NCBI GenBank assembly: GCA_051649365.1
Contig: JBOFGY010000127.1
Span: 1-23,545, forward strand
Source of the DNA: CAVTAE01 sp051649365
GTDB taxonomy: Bacteria > Deinococcota > Deinococci > Deinococcales > Trueperaceae
Direction: 5' to 3'
Length of the DNA stretch: 23,545 nucleotides
The stretch's first letter is position 1. Each line of letters begins with the position of its first letter. A program made the position numbers and the translations under genes. This document shows positions 7,755-16,232 of this stretch, in pieces. The notes beneath the pieces are model-generated. The model was not told the origin of the DNA and did no database searches. It was given only the letters and a program-made list of their open reading frames with translations.

Positions 7755-8393
7755 CTACGGCAAGTAGGGTGTGAGTTCTGCGGCAATTGCTTCCTCGAGC
7801 TTTGTGGAAAAATTATAATCAAACGTTCCATCTTCGTTTTCGATTTGTTGAAGTTGTAATTGATTGCCAGGATTTTCTTGTATAACCTCTGTGATACTAT
7901 CTTCGTAGCGATAAGGACTTGTTAGCAAAGCGTAACCACCACCTTGTTTGACAACAATGGCCGACGTCTCAAACGCAGGTTTTGTGCTTTTCACGTTCCC
8001 TGCCAAGACAGCAATGCTTGTATTAAGATCGAGTGTAAGGGTATCTGCGCTGAGCGAAAGCCCATCTTTGGTAAGAGAAATACCGCCGGTTGCTGTAATG
8101 ATGTTGGTCGCTGCCTCGAGCCTTAACTCTGCTGCTTCTAAAAGCCCGAAGGTTCCTTCCGATGTGCCACCCGAGGCTTCGATAAATTCCCCGTCTTTAT
8201 AACGAATAAACTTTGCGTTTAAGGTGAGTTCACGCTCAGTATCAATGATTTCGCCACCTTCGGCGAGCGTCGTGATACCTGTGTCAATGTCGAGCTCACT
8301 GTTGCCCGCAGGATTTACAGTAAGTGCGGCAATGTTTTGTGCAAGGCTGGTTGAAAAGCAAAGAAGTAAAAAAGTAAAAATGACGCAAGGCAT
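7755..8393 (-). CDS. LptA-like (OstA) periplasmic protein
   Basis: The product is 212 residues and begins with a signal peptide (MPCVIFTFLLLCFSTSLAQ, cleavage near residue 19). The mature part is a run of OstA/LptA beta-jellyroll repeats: INTGITTL-type strands, TERELTLNAKFIRYKDGEF, LLEAAELRLEAATNIITATGG, LSADTLTLDLNTSIAVLAGNVK. LptA monomers stack to make the periplasmic bridge that carries lipid from the LptF/G complex to LptD. The gene heads the LptA-LptD-LptF order on this strand, 41 bp before the LptD-like start. It ends with a genuine TAG stop. A leaderless-type -10 (TAGACT) lies 7 nt upstream. OstA-type fold is well supported; the bridge role is inferred from family and context. Confidence 0.8.
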   Translation of the reverse strand: MPCVIFTFLLLCFSTSLAQNIAALTVNPAGNSELDIDTGITTLAEGGEIIDTERELTLNAKFIRYKDGEFIEASGGTSEGTFGLLEAAELRLEAATNIITATGGISLTKDGLSLSADTLTLDLNTSIAVLAGNVKSTKPAFETSAIVVKQGGGYALLTSPYRYEDSITEVIQENPGNQLQLQQIENEDGTFDYNFSTKLEEAIAAELTPYLP

Positions 8394-8400
8394 GTTCAGT

Positions 8401-8406
8401 AGTCTA
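8401..8406 (-). promoter_or_regulatory. -10 box TAGACT, probable leaderless start of LptA-like gene
   Basis: On the minus strand TAGACT lies seven bases before the ATG at 8393, in a TTAGACT context also seen before the LptD-like gene. There is no Shine-Dalgarno and no clear -35. Confidence 0.45.
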
Positions 8407-8514
8407 AGCAGGGGTTTGATGAAAAACCTGTGTGGCCCGTTAGCTTTATGTTCATAGAGGAAATAAGGTAGAAGAAAAACCTAAACTCTTATCTCCTACC
8501 TTCTAGCTTCTTTT

Positions 8515-9729
8515 CTACGGTTTCAGTGTGAAGCTGTATAAAGACGAGAATGGTTTCATCTCTAGCACCCGACCCGCGTCCTCGAGCGTTGTCTTGAAAA
8601 TGGTGTCCACGACATCTTGCACGCTGTGGTAGGTCTTGTTGTAAAGATAGCTCGAGCCCAAGGACATGAGCCGACCGAAGGGTGTTTCGCCGCGCAGCGT
8701 TAGACCTGTAGCAAATTTGCGCTGGGCGCGTTGCCATTCATCTGCTTTTACGCCTTCGCGCTCTACTTTCAGCAGTTCTTCTTTGAAGATGGCGATAGTT
8801 GGCTCTAATTGTTCGGGTGCGGTAGATAAATAACCTACAAAGGCACCAACACCATCCGAGCTATCGTGCGAGAGGCTCGCGCTATCTACTAGCCCCTTAT
8901 CTACAAGAGACCAATACAAGCGGCTACCTGTGCCGTCCCCAATACAGCTAGCGAGTAGTGCGGCCGCGTAGCGCAAGTCATCTTGTGCGCTCACACCAGG
9001 TGCGTAAAAGGCAACATGAACACGCTTGAGAGTTTTCTCGAGCTCATTTTCACTGCCTTGTTTGGCACTGAGGTTAGGATAGTGGCGGCTTGTTTCAAAA
9101 GGTTTCCAAGTTTCTGTCAAGTTGCCAACTTGTTCTACTATAGTTTGCCAATCATAGTTACCTGCGAGCGTTAAAACCATATTGTTGGGTGCGTAGCGTG
9201 CTTCAAAATAGCGGTTCATTTGTTCGCGTTGCAAATTTTTAATCGAGTCGGTGGTACCAAGCACAGAATTACCAATCGGGTGACCATTAAAAAATTTTTC
9301 GTTGGCGAGGTCAAAAACTTTGAAATTCGGGCGGTCATCGTACATGGCGATTTCTTCCAAAATAACATTTTTTTCCATATCGAAATCTTCGTTGCGTAGG
9401 GCCGGACGCATCATGTCAGAAAGTAAATCTAAAAGTTTCGGTGCGCGTTCAGCTAAGACTGCTCCGTAATACACGGTGCGCTCTTCGCTCGTATAAGCAT
9501 TATAGTTGGCACCCATGTCGTCAAACTCTTTGTTGATGTCATCAGGGCTGCGCTTGCCTGTTCCCTTAAACATCATGTGTTCTAAAAAGTGCGACACCCC
9601 CGAGATGTCTGGTGTTTCGTCTCTCGAGCCTGTGTTGACAAAATACCCCGCCGCAAAACTTTGGGCGCGTGGGTTGTGTTCACCGATGATAGTTAAACCG
9701 TTGCTTAAGGTTTCTTTTTGAAATTCCAT
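8515..9729 (-). CDS. M16 family zinc peptidase, catalytic subunit
   Basis: This 404-residue protein is an M16 (pitrilysin/MPP-like) metallopeptidase. The inverted zinc motif is intact: H47-F-L-E50-H51 within SHFLEHMMFKGTG. The downstream Glu ligand is in the NVILEEIAMYDDRP segment near residue 127. The C-terminal half has the inactive-fold domain with the conserved GDGTGSRLYWSLVDKGL stretch. I place the start at ATG 9729 because AAGGAG (9736-9741) is ideally spaced and MEFQKETLSNGLTI is the usual M16 opening. The upstream ATG at 9792 would translate a hairpin. It forms an operon-like pair with the non-catalytic M16 gene. Such pairs usually act as a heterodimer cleaving peptides or membrane-targeted substrates. 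The stop is TAG. Confidence 0.93.
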   Translation of the reverse strand: MEFQKETLSNGLTIIGEHNPRAQSFAAGYFVNTGSRDETPDISGVSHFLEHMMFKGTGKRSPDDINKEFDDMGANYNAYTSEERTVYYGAVLAERAPKLLDLLSDMMRPALRNEDFDMEKNVILEEIAMYDDRPNFKVFDLANEKFFNGHPIGNSVLGTTDSIKNLQREQMNRYFEARYAPNNMVLTLAGNYDWQTIVEQVGNLTETWKPFETSRHYPNLSAKQGSENELEKTLKRVHVAFYAPGVSAQDDLRYAAALLASCIGDGTGSRLYWSLVDKGLVDSASLSHDSSDGVGAFVGYLSTAPEQLEPTIAIFKEELLKVEREGVKADEWQRAQRKFATGLTLRGETPFGRLMSLGSSYLYNKTYHSVQDVVDTIFKTTLEDAGRVLEMKPFSSLYSFTLKP

Positions 9730-9757
9730 GAGTTTCTCCTTATGAAGAGGAATGGAG

Positions 9758-9790
9758 GAGGAATGAGTGAAAACGCTTTTCTCATTCCTC
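9758..9790 (-). other. Strong hairpin between the two M16 genes
   Basis: GAGGAATGAG (9758-9767) pairs perfectly with CTCATTCCTC (9781-9790). The inner AAAA/TTTT can extend the stem around a CGC tip. It begins just after the stop of the upstream M16 gene. There is no T-run, so it fits an mRNA-processing or attenuation element better than a classic terminator. Confidence 0.5.
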
Positions 9791-9794
9791 ATTT

Positions 9795-11057
9795 CTAGCT
9801 AAGAGCGACTTGACTCAGCGGCTTTGAGCCGAGAGTTAGAATAGTAAAGCTCGGTTTATAGCTCTGCAAAAAGTCATTGACGTTGTTGAGGGTGATGGCT
9901 TCGACTTTTGTTTTCACATCATTAATGGAGCGCGGTGTGCCAAGTAAAAATAAATCTCTAGCAAGTGCGCCTGCGCGTGCGCCGCTAGATTCGCCTTGCA
10001 TGATGAGTTGAGAGAGAAGTCCTGTTTTGGAGCGTTCAAATTCTGCCCCCGAAATTCCCTTCGAGACGTTACGGAGTTCCTGGAGCAACACGTGCAAGGT
10101 TTCATCTGCGCGTTCGGGAGTTGTGCCTGCATAACCGAGCGTATACCCAAAACCGCGCAAAGCGCGACTTACTGCTGCAACACTGTACACGAGCCCACGT
10201 TTTTCACGCACTTCTGTAAAAAGCCTTGCACCCATACCGCCCGAGAGTACGCCAATGGCGAGGGCGTTTTCATACCAGCCTGGTGCATCTGGAGCGGTGG
10301 CAGGATAAGCTACACCAATTTGTACTTGCGACGTTTCTTGGGTGATGTGTTCTTGCTGGGGTTGGCCAATGCTGACATTCGGCATAGCAACACCCGCGCC
10401 TTCCCAATCGCCAAAATATTTTTGTGCAAGTTCCCAAACTTTGTTAAAACCTATACCACCTGCAACACTGAGAACACCGCCCTTAGGTGCGACGCGTCTT
10501 TGATAATCTGCGCGAACGCTTTCAGCGGTGAGATTGCCAAGCCCTGATTCGCTGCCGTAGCTACTTTTGCCGTGTGGCGAAACAAAATAGCGTTCCGATA
10601 ACGTCTCGAAGAGTTGTTGGGTTGGATTGTCACCGAGTGAGGCAAGTTCTTGTTGGGCCAGACTGCGGGCAGGTTCAAACTCTTGGGGCTCGAGTCTTGG
10701 TTTTCTCACCACATCGGCGTAAAGCGCAATCGCTTCTGCAAAGGAATCCGCAAGTAGCGAGGCAGAAAACGTGGTGTACTCTTTGCCTGCACCACCGCCA
10801 CGCCGCACGCCGAGACCGTCAAGTTTGTCAGAGAGTTCTTGCGACGTGTACTCTCCTGCGCCGCGGTAAAGCCAGTCACTCAGGACAGTAGCACTCCCTT
10901 CTTGCCCAGCGGGGTCGGTGGCCGAGCCGAAGGGGAGAAGAAGCGCAAAACTGACCGAGGGTAGCCAGTTCATTTCCTCGACCACGATGGTGAGACCGTT
11001 GGGGAGGGTTTGCTGTTGGATGTTGGTTTGGTTGTTCAGAGACGCTTGGTTGTTCAT
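9795..11057 (-). CDS. M16 family protein, non-catalytic partner
   Basis: This 420-residue M16 homologue has two M16 halves. At the place of HxxEH it reads GSATVLSDWLYRGAG, so both His and the Glu are missing and it should not bind catalytic zinc. It keeps the substrate-binding Arg/Tyr segment in the second half (RLFTEVREKRGLVYSVAA). Active/inactive M16 gene pairs form heterodimers in which this subunit binds substrate, as with mitochondrial processing peptidase. It sits 65 bp upstream of the catalytic gene on the same strand. The start is ATG at 11057 with no Shine-Dalgarno but a TATACT -10 eight bases away. The opening is Asn/Gln-rich (MNNQASLNNQTNIQQQ). The stop is TAG. Confidence 0.92.
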   Translation of the reverse strand: MNNQASLNNQTNIQQQTLPNGLTIVVEEMNWLPSVSFALLLPFGSATDPAGQEGSATVLSDWLYRGAGEYTSQELSDKLDGLGVRRGGGAGKEYTTFSASLLADSFAEAIALYADVVRKPRLEPQEFEPARSLAQQELASLGDNPTQQLFETLSERYFVSPHGKSSYGSESGLGNLTAESVRADYQRRVAPKGGVLSVAGGIGFNKVWELAQKYFGDWEGAGVAMPNVSIGQPQQEHITQETSQVQIGVAYPATAPDAPGWYENALAIGVLSGGMGARLFTEVREKRGLVYSVAAVSRALRGFGYTLGYAGTTPERADETLHVLLQELRNVSKGISGAEFERSKTGLLSQLIMQGESSGARAGALARDLFLLGTPRSINDVKTKVEAITLNNVNDFLQSYKPSFTILTLGSKPLSQVALS

Positions 11058-11065
11058 AAAAGCCC

Positions 11066-11071
11066 AGTATA
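11066..11071 (-). promoter_or_regulatory. -10 box TATACT, probable leaderless start of M16 operon
   Basis: On the minus strand TATACT lies eight bases before the ATG at 11057. The only clearly intergenic CTCGAG of the window (11077) is just upstream. No -35 was recognised. Confidence 0.4.
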
Positions 11072-11275
11072 TATGGCTCGAGGTGAAAAGCTGTGTCGCT
11101 GGACTCTACATGGGAAAAGTAACGGAGCCACCACTTTGTGCTATCGAAATTTTGTCTCCTTCTCAGATTTTCTGCTGAACTCAAGTACCTATCCTAAAAC
11201 TACCCATTTGTTTTCCCAAAAAGGCGTGATTTAGGTTTCAAGATAGATTCTAAGACAAACCTGTAACCTTCAACC

Positions 11276-11304
11276 TTCACTGGCTCATTTGCGTTCGGTA
11301 CGAT
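11276..11304 (+). promoter_or_regulatory. radA promoter TTCACT-N17-TACGAT
   Basis: TTCACT (11276-11281) and TACGAT (11299-11304) are separated by exactly 17 bp. The -10 ends eight bases before the radA ATG at 11313, without a Shine-Dalgarno, so radA is probably leaderless. Confidence 0.55.
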
Positions 11305-11312
11305 ACACGTAC

Positions 11313-12647
11313 ATGGCAAAAACAACAACGGTTTACGAATGTTCCACCTGTCACTCGCAGTCGCCCGTAAAAATGGGTAAATGCCCACGTTGTGGCAGTT
11401 GGGGAACAATGGAAGCAAAAATCGAAGAAAAAGTGGCGGTCTCGAGAACCACGAGACGCGCCCTCGAGTCTACTGTCGTCCAGAGCCTTTCCGAAGTCAC
11501 GAGTGCGGGGCTCACTCGAGTGACGTCTGGACTTGAAGAAGTTGACCGTGTATTAGGTGGTGGCTGGGTTGCAGGTGGTGTTTTGCTATTGGCAGGTGAG
11601 CCTGGGATTGGTAAATCTACCCTGCTATTACAACTCGCGCACCATGCCCTGATATTGCAAACCCAGAGTGCCTCGAGAAGCGTTTTGTATGTTGCAGGTG
11701 AAGAATCGCTTTCTCAAGTCAAAATGCGGGCCGAGCGTTTAGGCGTAGCACCAACCTTGCAACTCACGCGCGAAACGGATGCAAGGGCCTTATCCGACTA
11801 TCTGCGTTTTCATGCGCCCGACCTTATCATTGTTGACTCGATTCAGACCCTCCTCGCTACCGATGATGGCGTACCCGGCAGCATCACGCAAGTTCGTGAT
11901 GCTACTGCACTGTTAACCTCGGTGGCCAAAGAAATTGACGCGACCCTCGTTCTCATTGGTCACGTTACCAAAGAAGGCACGATTGCTGGCCCTAAAGTCA
12001 TTGAGCACATGGTGGATACCACGCTTGCCCTCGAGACCGCCGCTGGCTTCCGTGTATTGCGGGCCATCAAAAACCGCTTTGGGCCAGCAGGGGAGATGGG
12101 CGTGTTTGAAATGGCAGGCGAAGGCATGAAACCTATTGCCAATCCGTCCGAGGCGTTTTTGGCCGAGCGGCCCAAGGGTGTGGCTGGTTCGGTCGTTGTG
12201 GCCGCGCTCGAGGGTCAACGCCCGATGTTGCTCGAGGTACAAGCTCTTGCTGCCAAGTCACCGTATACCTCGCCACGCCGCATCGTGCAGGGCTTAGACC
12301 AACGCCGTGTGGATGTGGTTTTGGCCGTTTTAGAGCGAAGGTTAGAATTACCTCTTGCAGGTTTAGATGTCTATGTTAATGTTGCAGGTGGTTTGCGCTT
12401 AACTGACCCTGGCACAGACCTCGCGGTAGCCGTAGCGGTGTATTCCGCGATTACCAACAAGACCGTGCCAGAAGGTGTAGCTGTCGTGGGTGAGGTTGGT
12501 TTAGCGGGTGAAATTCGCTCGGTGACCCAGTTGCCTAGACGTGCTAGCGAGGCCAAACGTGCCGGTTTCGAGCGCGTGGTAGCTCCGAGCAATGATAAGA
12601 AAGGTATTACCTCACTGTCTGAGGCACTAAACGCCGTTTGGAAGTAA
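11313..12647 (+). CDS. radA: DNA repair protein RadA
   Basis: This 444-residue RadA (Sms) is a branch-migration ATPase in recombinational repair. Domains in order: an N-terminal C4 zinc finger (Cys10, Cys13, Cys24, Cys27; YECSTC and GKCPRCGSW), a RecA-like ATPase with Walker A GEPGIGKST and Walker B-type DLIIVDSIQ, the RadA-specific KNRFG motif (IKNRFGPAGEMG), and a C-terminal Lon-protease-like domain (YVNVAGGLRLTDPGTDLAV). The start is ATG 11313 rather than 11289, because MAKTTTVYECSTC is the family opening and the promoter -10 lies between the two. It carries seven CTCGAG sites in all three frames. A PIN/TRAM membrane protein follows after 29 bp, an association also known around radA in Firmicutes. 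Confidence 0.97.
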   Translation: MAKTTTVYECSTCHSQSPVKMGKCPRCGSWGTMEAKIEEKVAVSRTTRRALESTVVQSLSEVTSAGLTRVTSGLEEVDRVLGGGWVAGGVLLLAGEPGIGKSTLLLQLAHHALILQTQSASRSVLYVAGEESLSQVKMRAERLGVAPTLQLTRETDARALSDYLRFHAPDLIIVDSIQTLLATDDGVPGSITQVRDATALLTSVAKEIDATLVLIGHVTKEGTIAGPKVIEHMVDTTLALETAAGFRVLRAIKNRFGPAGEMGVFEMAGEGMKPIANPSEAFLAERPKGVAGSVVVAALEGQRPMLLEVQALAAKSPYTSPRRIVQGLDQRRVDVVLAVLERRLELPLAGLDVYVNVAGGLRLTDPGTDLAVAVAVYSAITNKTVPEGVAVVGEVGLAGEIRSVTQLPRRASEAKRAGFERVVAPSNDKKGITSLSEALNAVWK

Positions 12648-12668
12648 AGACTGTTTGGAAGTAAAGAC
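12636..12668 (+). repeat. 16-bp direct duplication across the radA stop codon
   Basis: GTTTGGAAGTAAAGAC occurs at 12636-12651 and again at 12653-12668 with one base between. The first copy includes the last radA codons and its TAA stop; the second fills most of the short gap before the next gene. Confidence 0.9.
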
Positions 12669-12676
12669 GGATTGTT

Positions 12677-13798
12677 ATGGATGGTATGAAAGAAAATCCG
12701 ACGCTCTTAGAAGAATCACCAACGGTGATGTCCTCTGGGAAGGTGAGACCGCGCTGGTTTTATATTGTGATGCGCTTGCTGCTTAGCTTGTGTGGAGCAG
12801 GGCTCGGTTTTTTGGTAGCAACCTATCTCGTGCGCCGGGGTTGGTTTGGTGACCCCATCAATATCATTTACATTACGTTAGTTGGGCTTATGGGTGCCTA
12901 TTTGTTAAGTGCGCCTGCCGCAACATACTTAACAGGTCTCTTTAATAAAACGCTGACCGCAAGTAACAAGGTGCCGCCTCAAGCTGTCCTGGCTGCCATT
13001 GTCGGTGTGACGGTTGCACTTATCATGACGGTGCTGCTTAACTCATTGCTCGAGCGCGTACCAGGGTTTACATGGTACTGGTCGTTGCTGCTCACGGTTT
13101 TGCTGAGTGTGGGCTTTGCTTGGTTTTTCGTCGTGAACCGTCAGGTCTTCCGACCCTCGTTGCCCATGGCCCCAACTGAGGCAGCAACGACAACAACGGA
13201 AAGTAAATTGAAGCTCATTGATACCTCGGCCATTATTGATGGCCGTATTGCTGATATTGTCGAAGCTAACTTTTTAGATGGCACCCTCGCTATTCCAAAA
13301 TTCGTGTTGAGCGAACTTCAAAACATTGCTGACAGCAGTGATCCCCTACGCCGTAGTCGGGGAAGGCGCGGTTTAGAAGTTTTAGATAAACTCATTCAGC
13401 AGGCTAAAATCCCGACGCAAGTCATGAGCGACGATGTCACGGACGTGACCGAGGTAGATGAAAAACTCATTCGCTTGTGTCAACAAAAAAATGCAGCCCT
13501 CATTACCACCGATTACAACCTTAACCGTGTAGCTGCGTTGCAAAATGTTCGTGTTCTCAATGTGAATCAACTTGCGAATGCCGTTCGCGCCATGTTTTTG
13601 CCGGGTGAACGCCTCAACATGCACATCGTCAAAGAAGGGCGTGAACCTGGGCAGGGCTTGGCCTATTTAGAAGATGGCACGATGGTGGTTGTCGAGGATG
13701 GCTCAGATTATGTCGGTGAAACAATTGATGTCGTCGTGACGAGTCACTTGCAAACCAACATGGGCCGCATGATTTTTGCAAAACCGCATCAGCGTTAA
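12677..13798 (+). CDS. Membrane-anchored PIN/TRAM domain protein (YacL-like)
   Basis: This is a 373-residue protein. Four membrane helices occupy about residues 25-160. A PIN domain follows, with LIDTSAIIDGRI (Asp182 as first acidic residue), LSELQNIAD and ITTDYNLNRVA supplying the acidic active-site set. A C-terminal TRAM domain has EGREPGQGLAYLEDGTMVVVEDG. PIN domains are Mg-dependent RNases and TRAM binds RNA, so a membrane-tethered RNase is the likely activity; its substrates are unknown. The layout matches the YacL family, which lies near radA in Bacillus. The start is one of two close ATGs (12677 or 12686), neither with a good Shine-Dalgarno; translation may be coupled to radA. It has only one CTCGAG. 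Confidence 0.9.
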   Translation: MDGMKENPTLLEESPTVMSSGKVRPRWFYIVMRLLLSLCGAGLGFLVATYLVRRGWFGDPINIIYITLVGLMGAYLLSAPAATYLTGLFNKTLTASNKVPPQAVLAAIVGVTVALIMTVLLNSLLERVPGFTWYWSLLLTVLLSVGFAWFFVVNRQVFRPSLPMAPTEAATTTTESKLKLIDTSAIIDGRIADIVEANFLDGTLAIPKFVLSELQNIADSSDPLRRSRGRRGLEVLDKLIQQAKIPTQVMSDDVTDVTEVDEKLIRLCQQKNAALITTDYNLNRVAALQNVRVLNVNQLANAVRAMFLPGERLNMHIVKEGREPGQGLAYLEDGTMVVVEDGSDYVGETIDVVVTSHLQTNMGRMIFAKPHQR

Positions 13799-13802
13799 TG
13801 TA

Positions 13803-13852
13803 AAAAGCAAGAGGCGAGCCCTAAAACGTTTTAGGTCTCGCCTCTTGCTTTT
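13803..13852. terminator. Strong bidirectional terminator
   Basis: A near-perfect 50-nt palindrome centres at 13827/13828. The outer arm AAAAGCAAGAGGCGAG (13803-13818) pairs with 13837-13852, and the inner 8-bp arm (13820-13827 with 13828-13835) adds to it. There is one C/T mismatch. A-rich and T-rich ends serve both strands, between the convergent PIN/TRAM and galactose-oxidase-like genes. Confidence 0.92.
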
Positions 13853-13857
13853 CTTAA

Positions 13858-15984
13858 CTACTTCACTTGAATCATTCTTGCTATAGAGGGTACACCAGAT
13901 TCATTCATGACAAAGAGCATGTAATAGCCGGGTGGAGCAATGTTTGCATCGCTGGGTGAAGTAATATTGAGGCTCGAGCCACTCTTCGAGTTAATGGTGA
14001 GGGGTACATAATGTTGGCCCATGTTAAAAGCGTGTGTCACAGAGCCTAAAGCTACCAAGGCGACTTTGGTCATATTTTGAGCACTGGGAACATTGAGCGT
14101 GTAGGATTGGTTATAGGTCATGTTGTTTGGTGCGGAGAAAATTCTCGGGCGACTGGCTACCAAGCCAGAGCCATCTTTCTTAAAAAGATAAGACGGATAA
14201 TAAATCTCTGCATTTTGATGATTTTCGTCGCAGTTACCACAACCACCACCACCTGCTGTCCACACCGTAGCATCTGGCAGTAGGAGCGATACTGCGTGAT
14301 AGTTGCGCGGTTTTTGGGCTGTAGCTGCTGTCGTCCATTTGCCTGTGCTCGGATTCCAAATTTCGCTAGCATAAACTGATGTCGTGTCATCAAAAACATC
14401 GCCACTCGTGTTGCCCCCGTTGACGAAGACTGTGCCATCTGCGAGCAGCGTTGCGTTAAGATGGGTGCGTCCATAGCTCATCGCAGCGGTTGGCGTGGCT
14501 TGAACACCATTTGTTAGGTTAATGGTGACGGCTGTGTTGGTATTGCCACCTCCACCCATCACAAGAATTTTGCCAGGTTCGTACAAGACTGACGAGCCGT
14601 AGTTTCGAGCCTGAGTGTCCCTCGTATAGGTTGTACTCCAACTGCCAGTACCCGTTGTATCAAGATAGGCCATAGCTGTGGTAGAGCCTGAATAGAACAC
14701 TTGTCCGTTGGGTGCGACGTGCAGCCAAGGATAAGAATGTCTAAAGTTGCGGGCTTGGGTCGAAGCGTTGGTCAAGCGACGTAGAGTGTTTGTCGTTGGA
14801 TTCCAGATATCTGGAATGTAGTTTGAATGGGTTGTTTCGTTCGAGTTCCCCCCTATGAACAAAACTTCTTTGTTAGGCAAATTGAGAACACTTGGATACC
14901 AACGCCCCTCGCTCATATCTGGCCCACGCGACCAAGTTTTAGTTTTGGGATCAAAAAAGTTCGTGTGAACCGAGCCAGGATAAAACCCGTTTCTCGAGCC
15001 TAAATTGCCACCTGAGGCGAGGAGTCTACCGTCAGCAATGGGTACGAAGCCTGCGCAAAAGAGGTCAGTGGTTTGATTGTCGTAACGGCTGTGGCGATTG
15101 GTGTTGAGTGTCCAGAGGTCAACGATGGTGGAGTTATGCTTGGCTTGATCGTTATAGTCTGCGTCGCGGGTGGTGCCATCCGTGTCACGTGCGTACCAAG
15201 CAATAATGCTGCTGTTAGGTAATAAAGCTGCGTGTGTCGGGATGGTGGGCCAGTCTTGCACAGGACCGAAATAGCCTTTGGTGCCTGCATCGGTAGGGGC
15301 AAGTGCAGGGGGTGCACTGTTACAGGTCAGGATAGGGTCTACCCAATCGGTAAAGTCATCTTGCCCACCGTTGTCACTCGTGGTTGTGACGAGGCGTAGT
15401 TTTTTAACATTGGTCATAGATAGTGCAGGACTAGCTTTGGCCCCGTCGGTGTGGGTCATAGGTCCAGAGTCCCAAAGTTTGCTGTCATCAGCGTAAATTT
15501 CAAAGGTAGCTTTCCCCCGCGTAGTATTCCATAAATCATCAATACCAACACTCACAGAAAAGCTCGAGCAGACCCCCCCTAAATCAAAGAGAAGTTCTGA
15601 AGGTGAGGTTGTGCCAAAACCTTTGGAATACTTTGTACCGTTGATGGTGAAAACACGTCCATCCCCCCCAAACTCGGTGGCATTGGTAAAGTCTCGTTCG
15701 TAAGGGCCATAGGTATTTGAAATACTATCAGCACGTAAATCTGAAAGGTAGTAACTATTGGCAGCCAAAGCCTGAGCAGTCACTTCAGGGTCGGAGATGG
15801 GTTGGGTGGGTTGTTGATAGGGTTGTTCGTTGCTGGCACTGCCAGTACCGGAGTCCTCAGATGGTGTTGTTGCAGGTTGTTGCAATGGTGGTGACTCAGG
15901 GGTTTGCTCGTTTGATGTTGGCGCAACACGTTCACAAGCAATGAGAAAAAGTAGTAAGAACAACAAACGAAGACGACGATGCAT
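13858..15984 (-). CDS. NPCBM plus galactose-oxidase-like (AA5) lipoprotein
   Basis: This is a 708-residue surface lipoprotein. The signal ends in lipobox LIAC with Cys17. A Pro/Gln/Ser/Thr-rich linker is followed by an NPCBM sugar-binding domain (about 75-230; SNTYGPYERDFTNATEFGG). A kelch-like propeller and C-terminal DUF1929-type domain match radical-copper oxidases. Active-site residues of galactose oxidase can be placed: Cys310 (DLFCAGF) and Tyr363 (RWYPS) for the thioether pair, Tyr562-His563 (RNYHAVSLLLPD) and His651 (VTHAFNMGQ) as copper ligands. It should oxidise primary alcohols, perhaps on glycans, and release H2O2; the substrate is not readable. The start at 15984 is fixed by GGAGGAG (15990-15996); the ATG at 16032 is upstream of that site. 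The stop is TAG. Confidence 0.92.
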   Translation of the reverse strand: MHRRLRLLFLLLFLIACERVAPTSNEQTPESPPLQQPATTPSEDSGTGSASNEQPYQQPTQPISDPEVTAQALAANSYYLSDLRADSISNTYGPYERDFTNATEFGGDGRVFTINGTKYSKGFGTTSPSELLFDLGGVCSSFSVSVGIDDLWNTTRGKATFEIYADDSKLWDSGPMTHTDGAKASPALSMTNVKKLRLVTTTSDNGGQDDFTDWVDPILTCNSAPPALAPTDAGTKGYFGPVQDWPTIPTHAALLPNSSIIAWYARDTDGTTRDADYNDQAKHNSTIVDLWTLNTNRHSRYDNQTTDLFCAGFVPIADGRLLASGGNLGSRNGFYPGSVHTNFFDPKTKTWSRGPDMSEGRWYPSVLNLPNKEVLFIGGNSNETTHSNYIPDIWNPTTNTLRRLTNASTQARNFRHSYPWLHVAPNGQVFYSGSTTAMAYLDTTGTGSWSTTYTRDTQARNYGSSVLYEPGKILVMGGGGNTNTAVTINLTNGVQATPTAAMSYGRTHLNATLLADGTVFVNGGNTSGDVFDDTTSVYASEIWNPSTGKWTTAATAQKPRNYHAVSLLLPDATVWTAGGGGCGNCDENHQNAEIYYPSYLFKKDGSGLVASRPRIFSAPNNMTYNQSYTLNVPSAQNMTKVALVALGSVTHAFNMGQHYVPLTINSKSGSSLNITSPSDANIAPPGYYMLFVMNESGVPSIARMIQVK

Positions 15985-16197
15985 ATATTCTCCTCCAAAA
16001 AGGTTGTCTGAGCCCTCATTATTTTTAAGCAAAGAGAGTTAAAGGCTCGACAACAGGTGATTCCCCAAGTTGCTTCAAGCGTATCACCCAAACTTTTTGC
16101 AACGAGTGCATTTGCACATTGGGAGAAAGCAGAGGGTAGCCAAGTTCACAAGAGGCAAAGCATTTCACATTTCAAAGAAGGATGTGAGGTTTTTATG
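15985..16197. other. Divergent intergenic region
   Basis: This region separates the galactose-oxidase-like gene (-) and the TPR gene (+). It holds the Shine-Dalgarno for the former and a weak GTGCA-TT-TGCAC dyad near 16107. No coding potential or RNA gene was recognised. Confidence 0.5.
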
Positions 16198-16226
16198 TTG
16201 GTGTGAAGCGAGCTTGGTGCTAGCTT
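16198..16226 (+). promoter_or_regulatory. TPR-gene promoter TTGGTG-N17-TAGCTT
   Basis: TTGGTG (16198-16203), 17 bp, and TAGCTT (16221-16226) end six bases before the ATG at 16233. There is no Shine-Dalgarno, so the transcript is probably leaderless. Confidence 0.55.
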
Positions 16227-16232
16227 GAAGCT

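Noticed and set aside
9730..9792. Upstream start of the catalytic M16 gene at 9792
   Set aside because: It would translate the intergenic hairpin. ATG 9729 has a well-spaced AAGGAG and the standard family opening.
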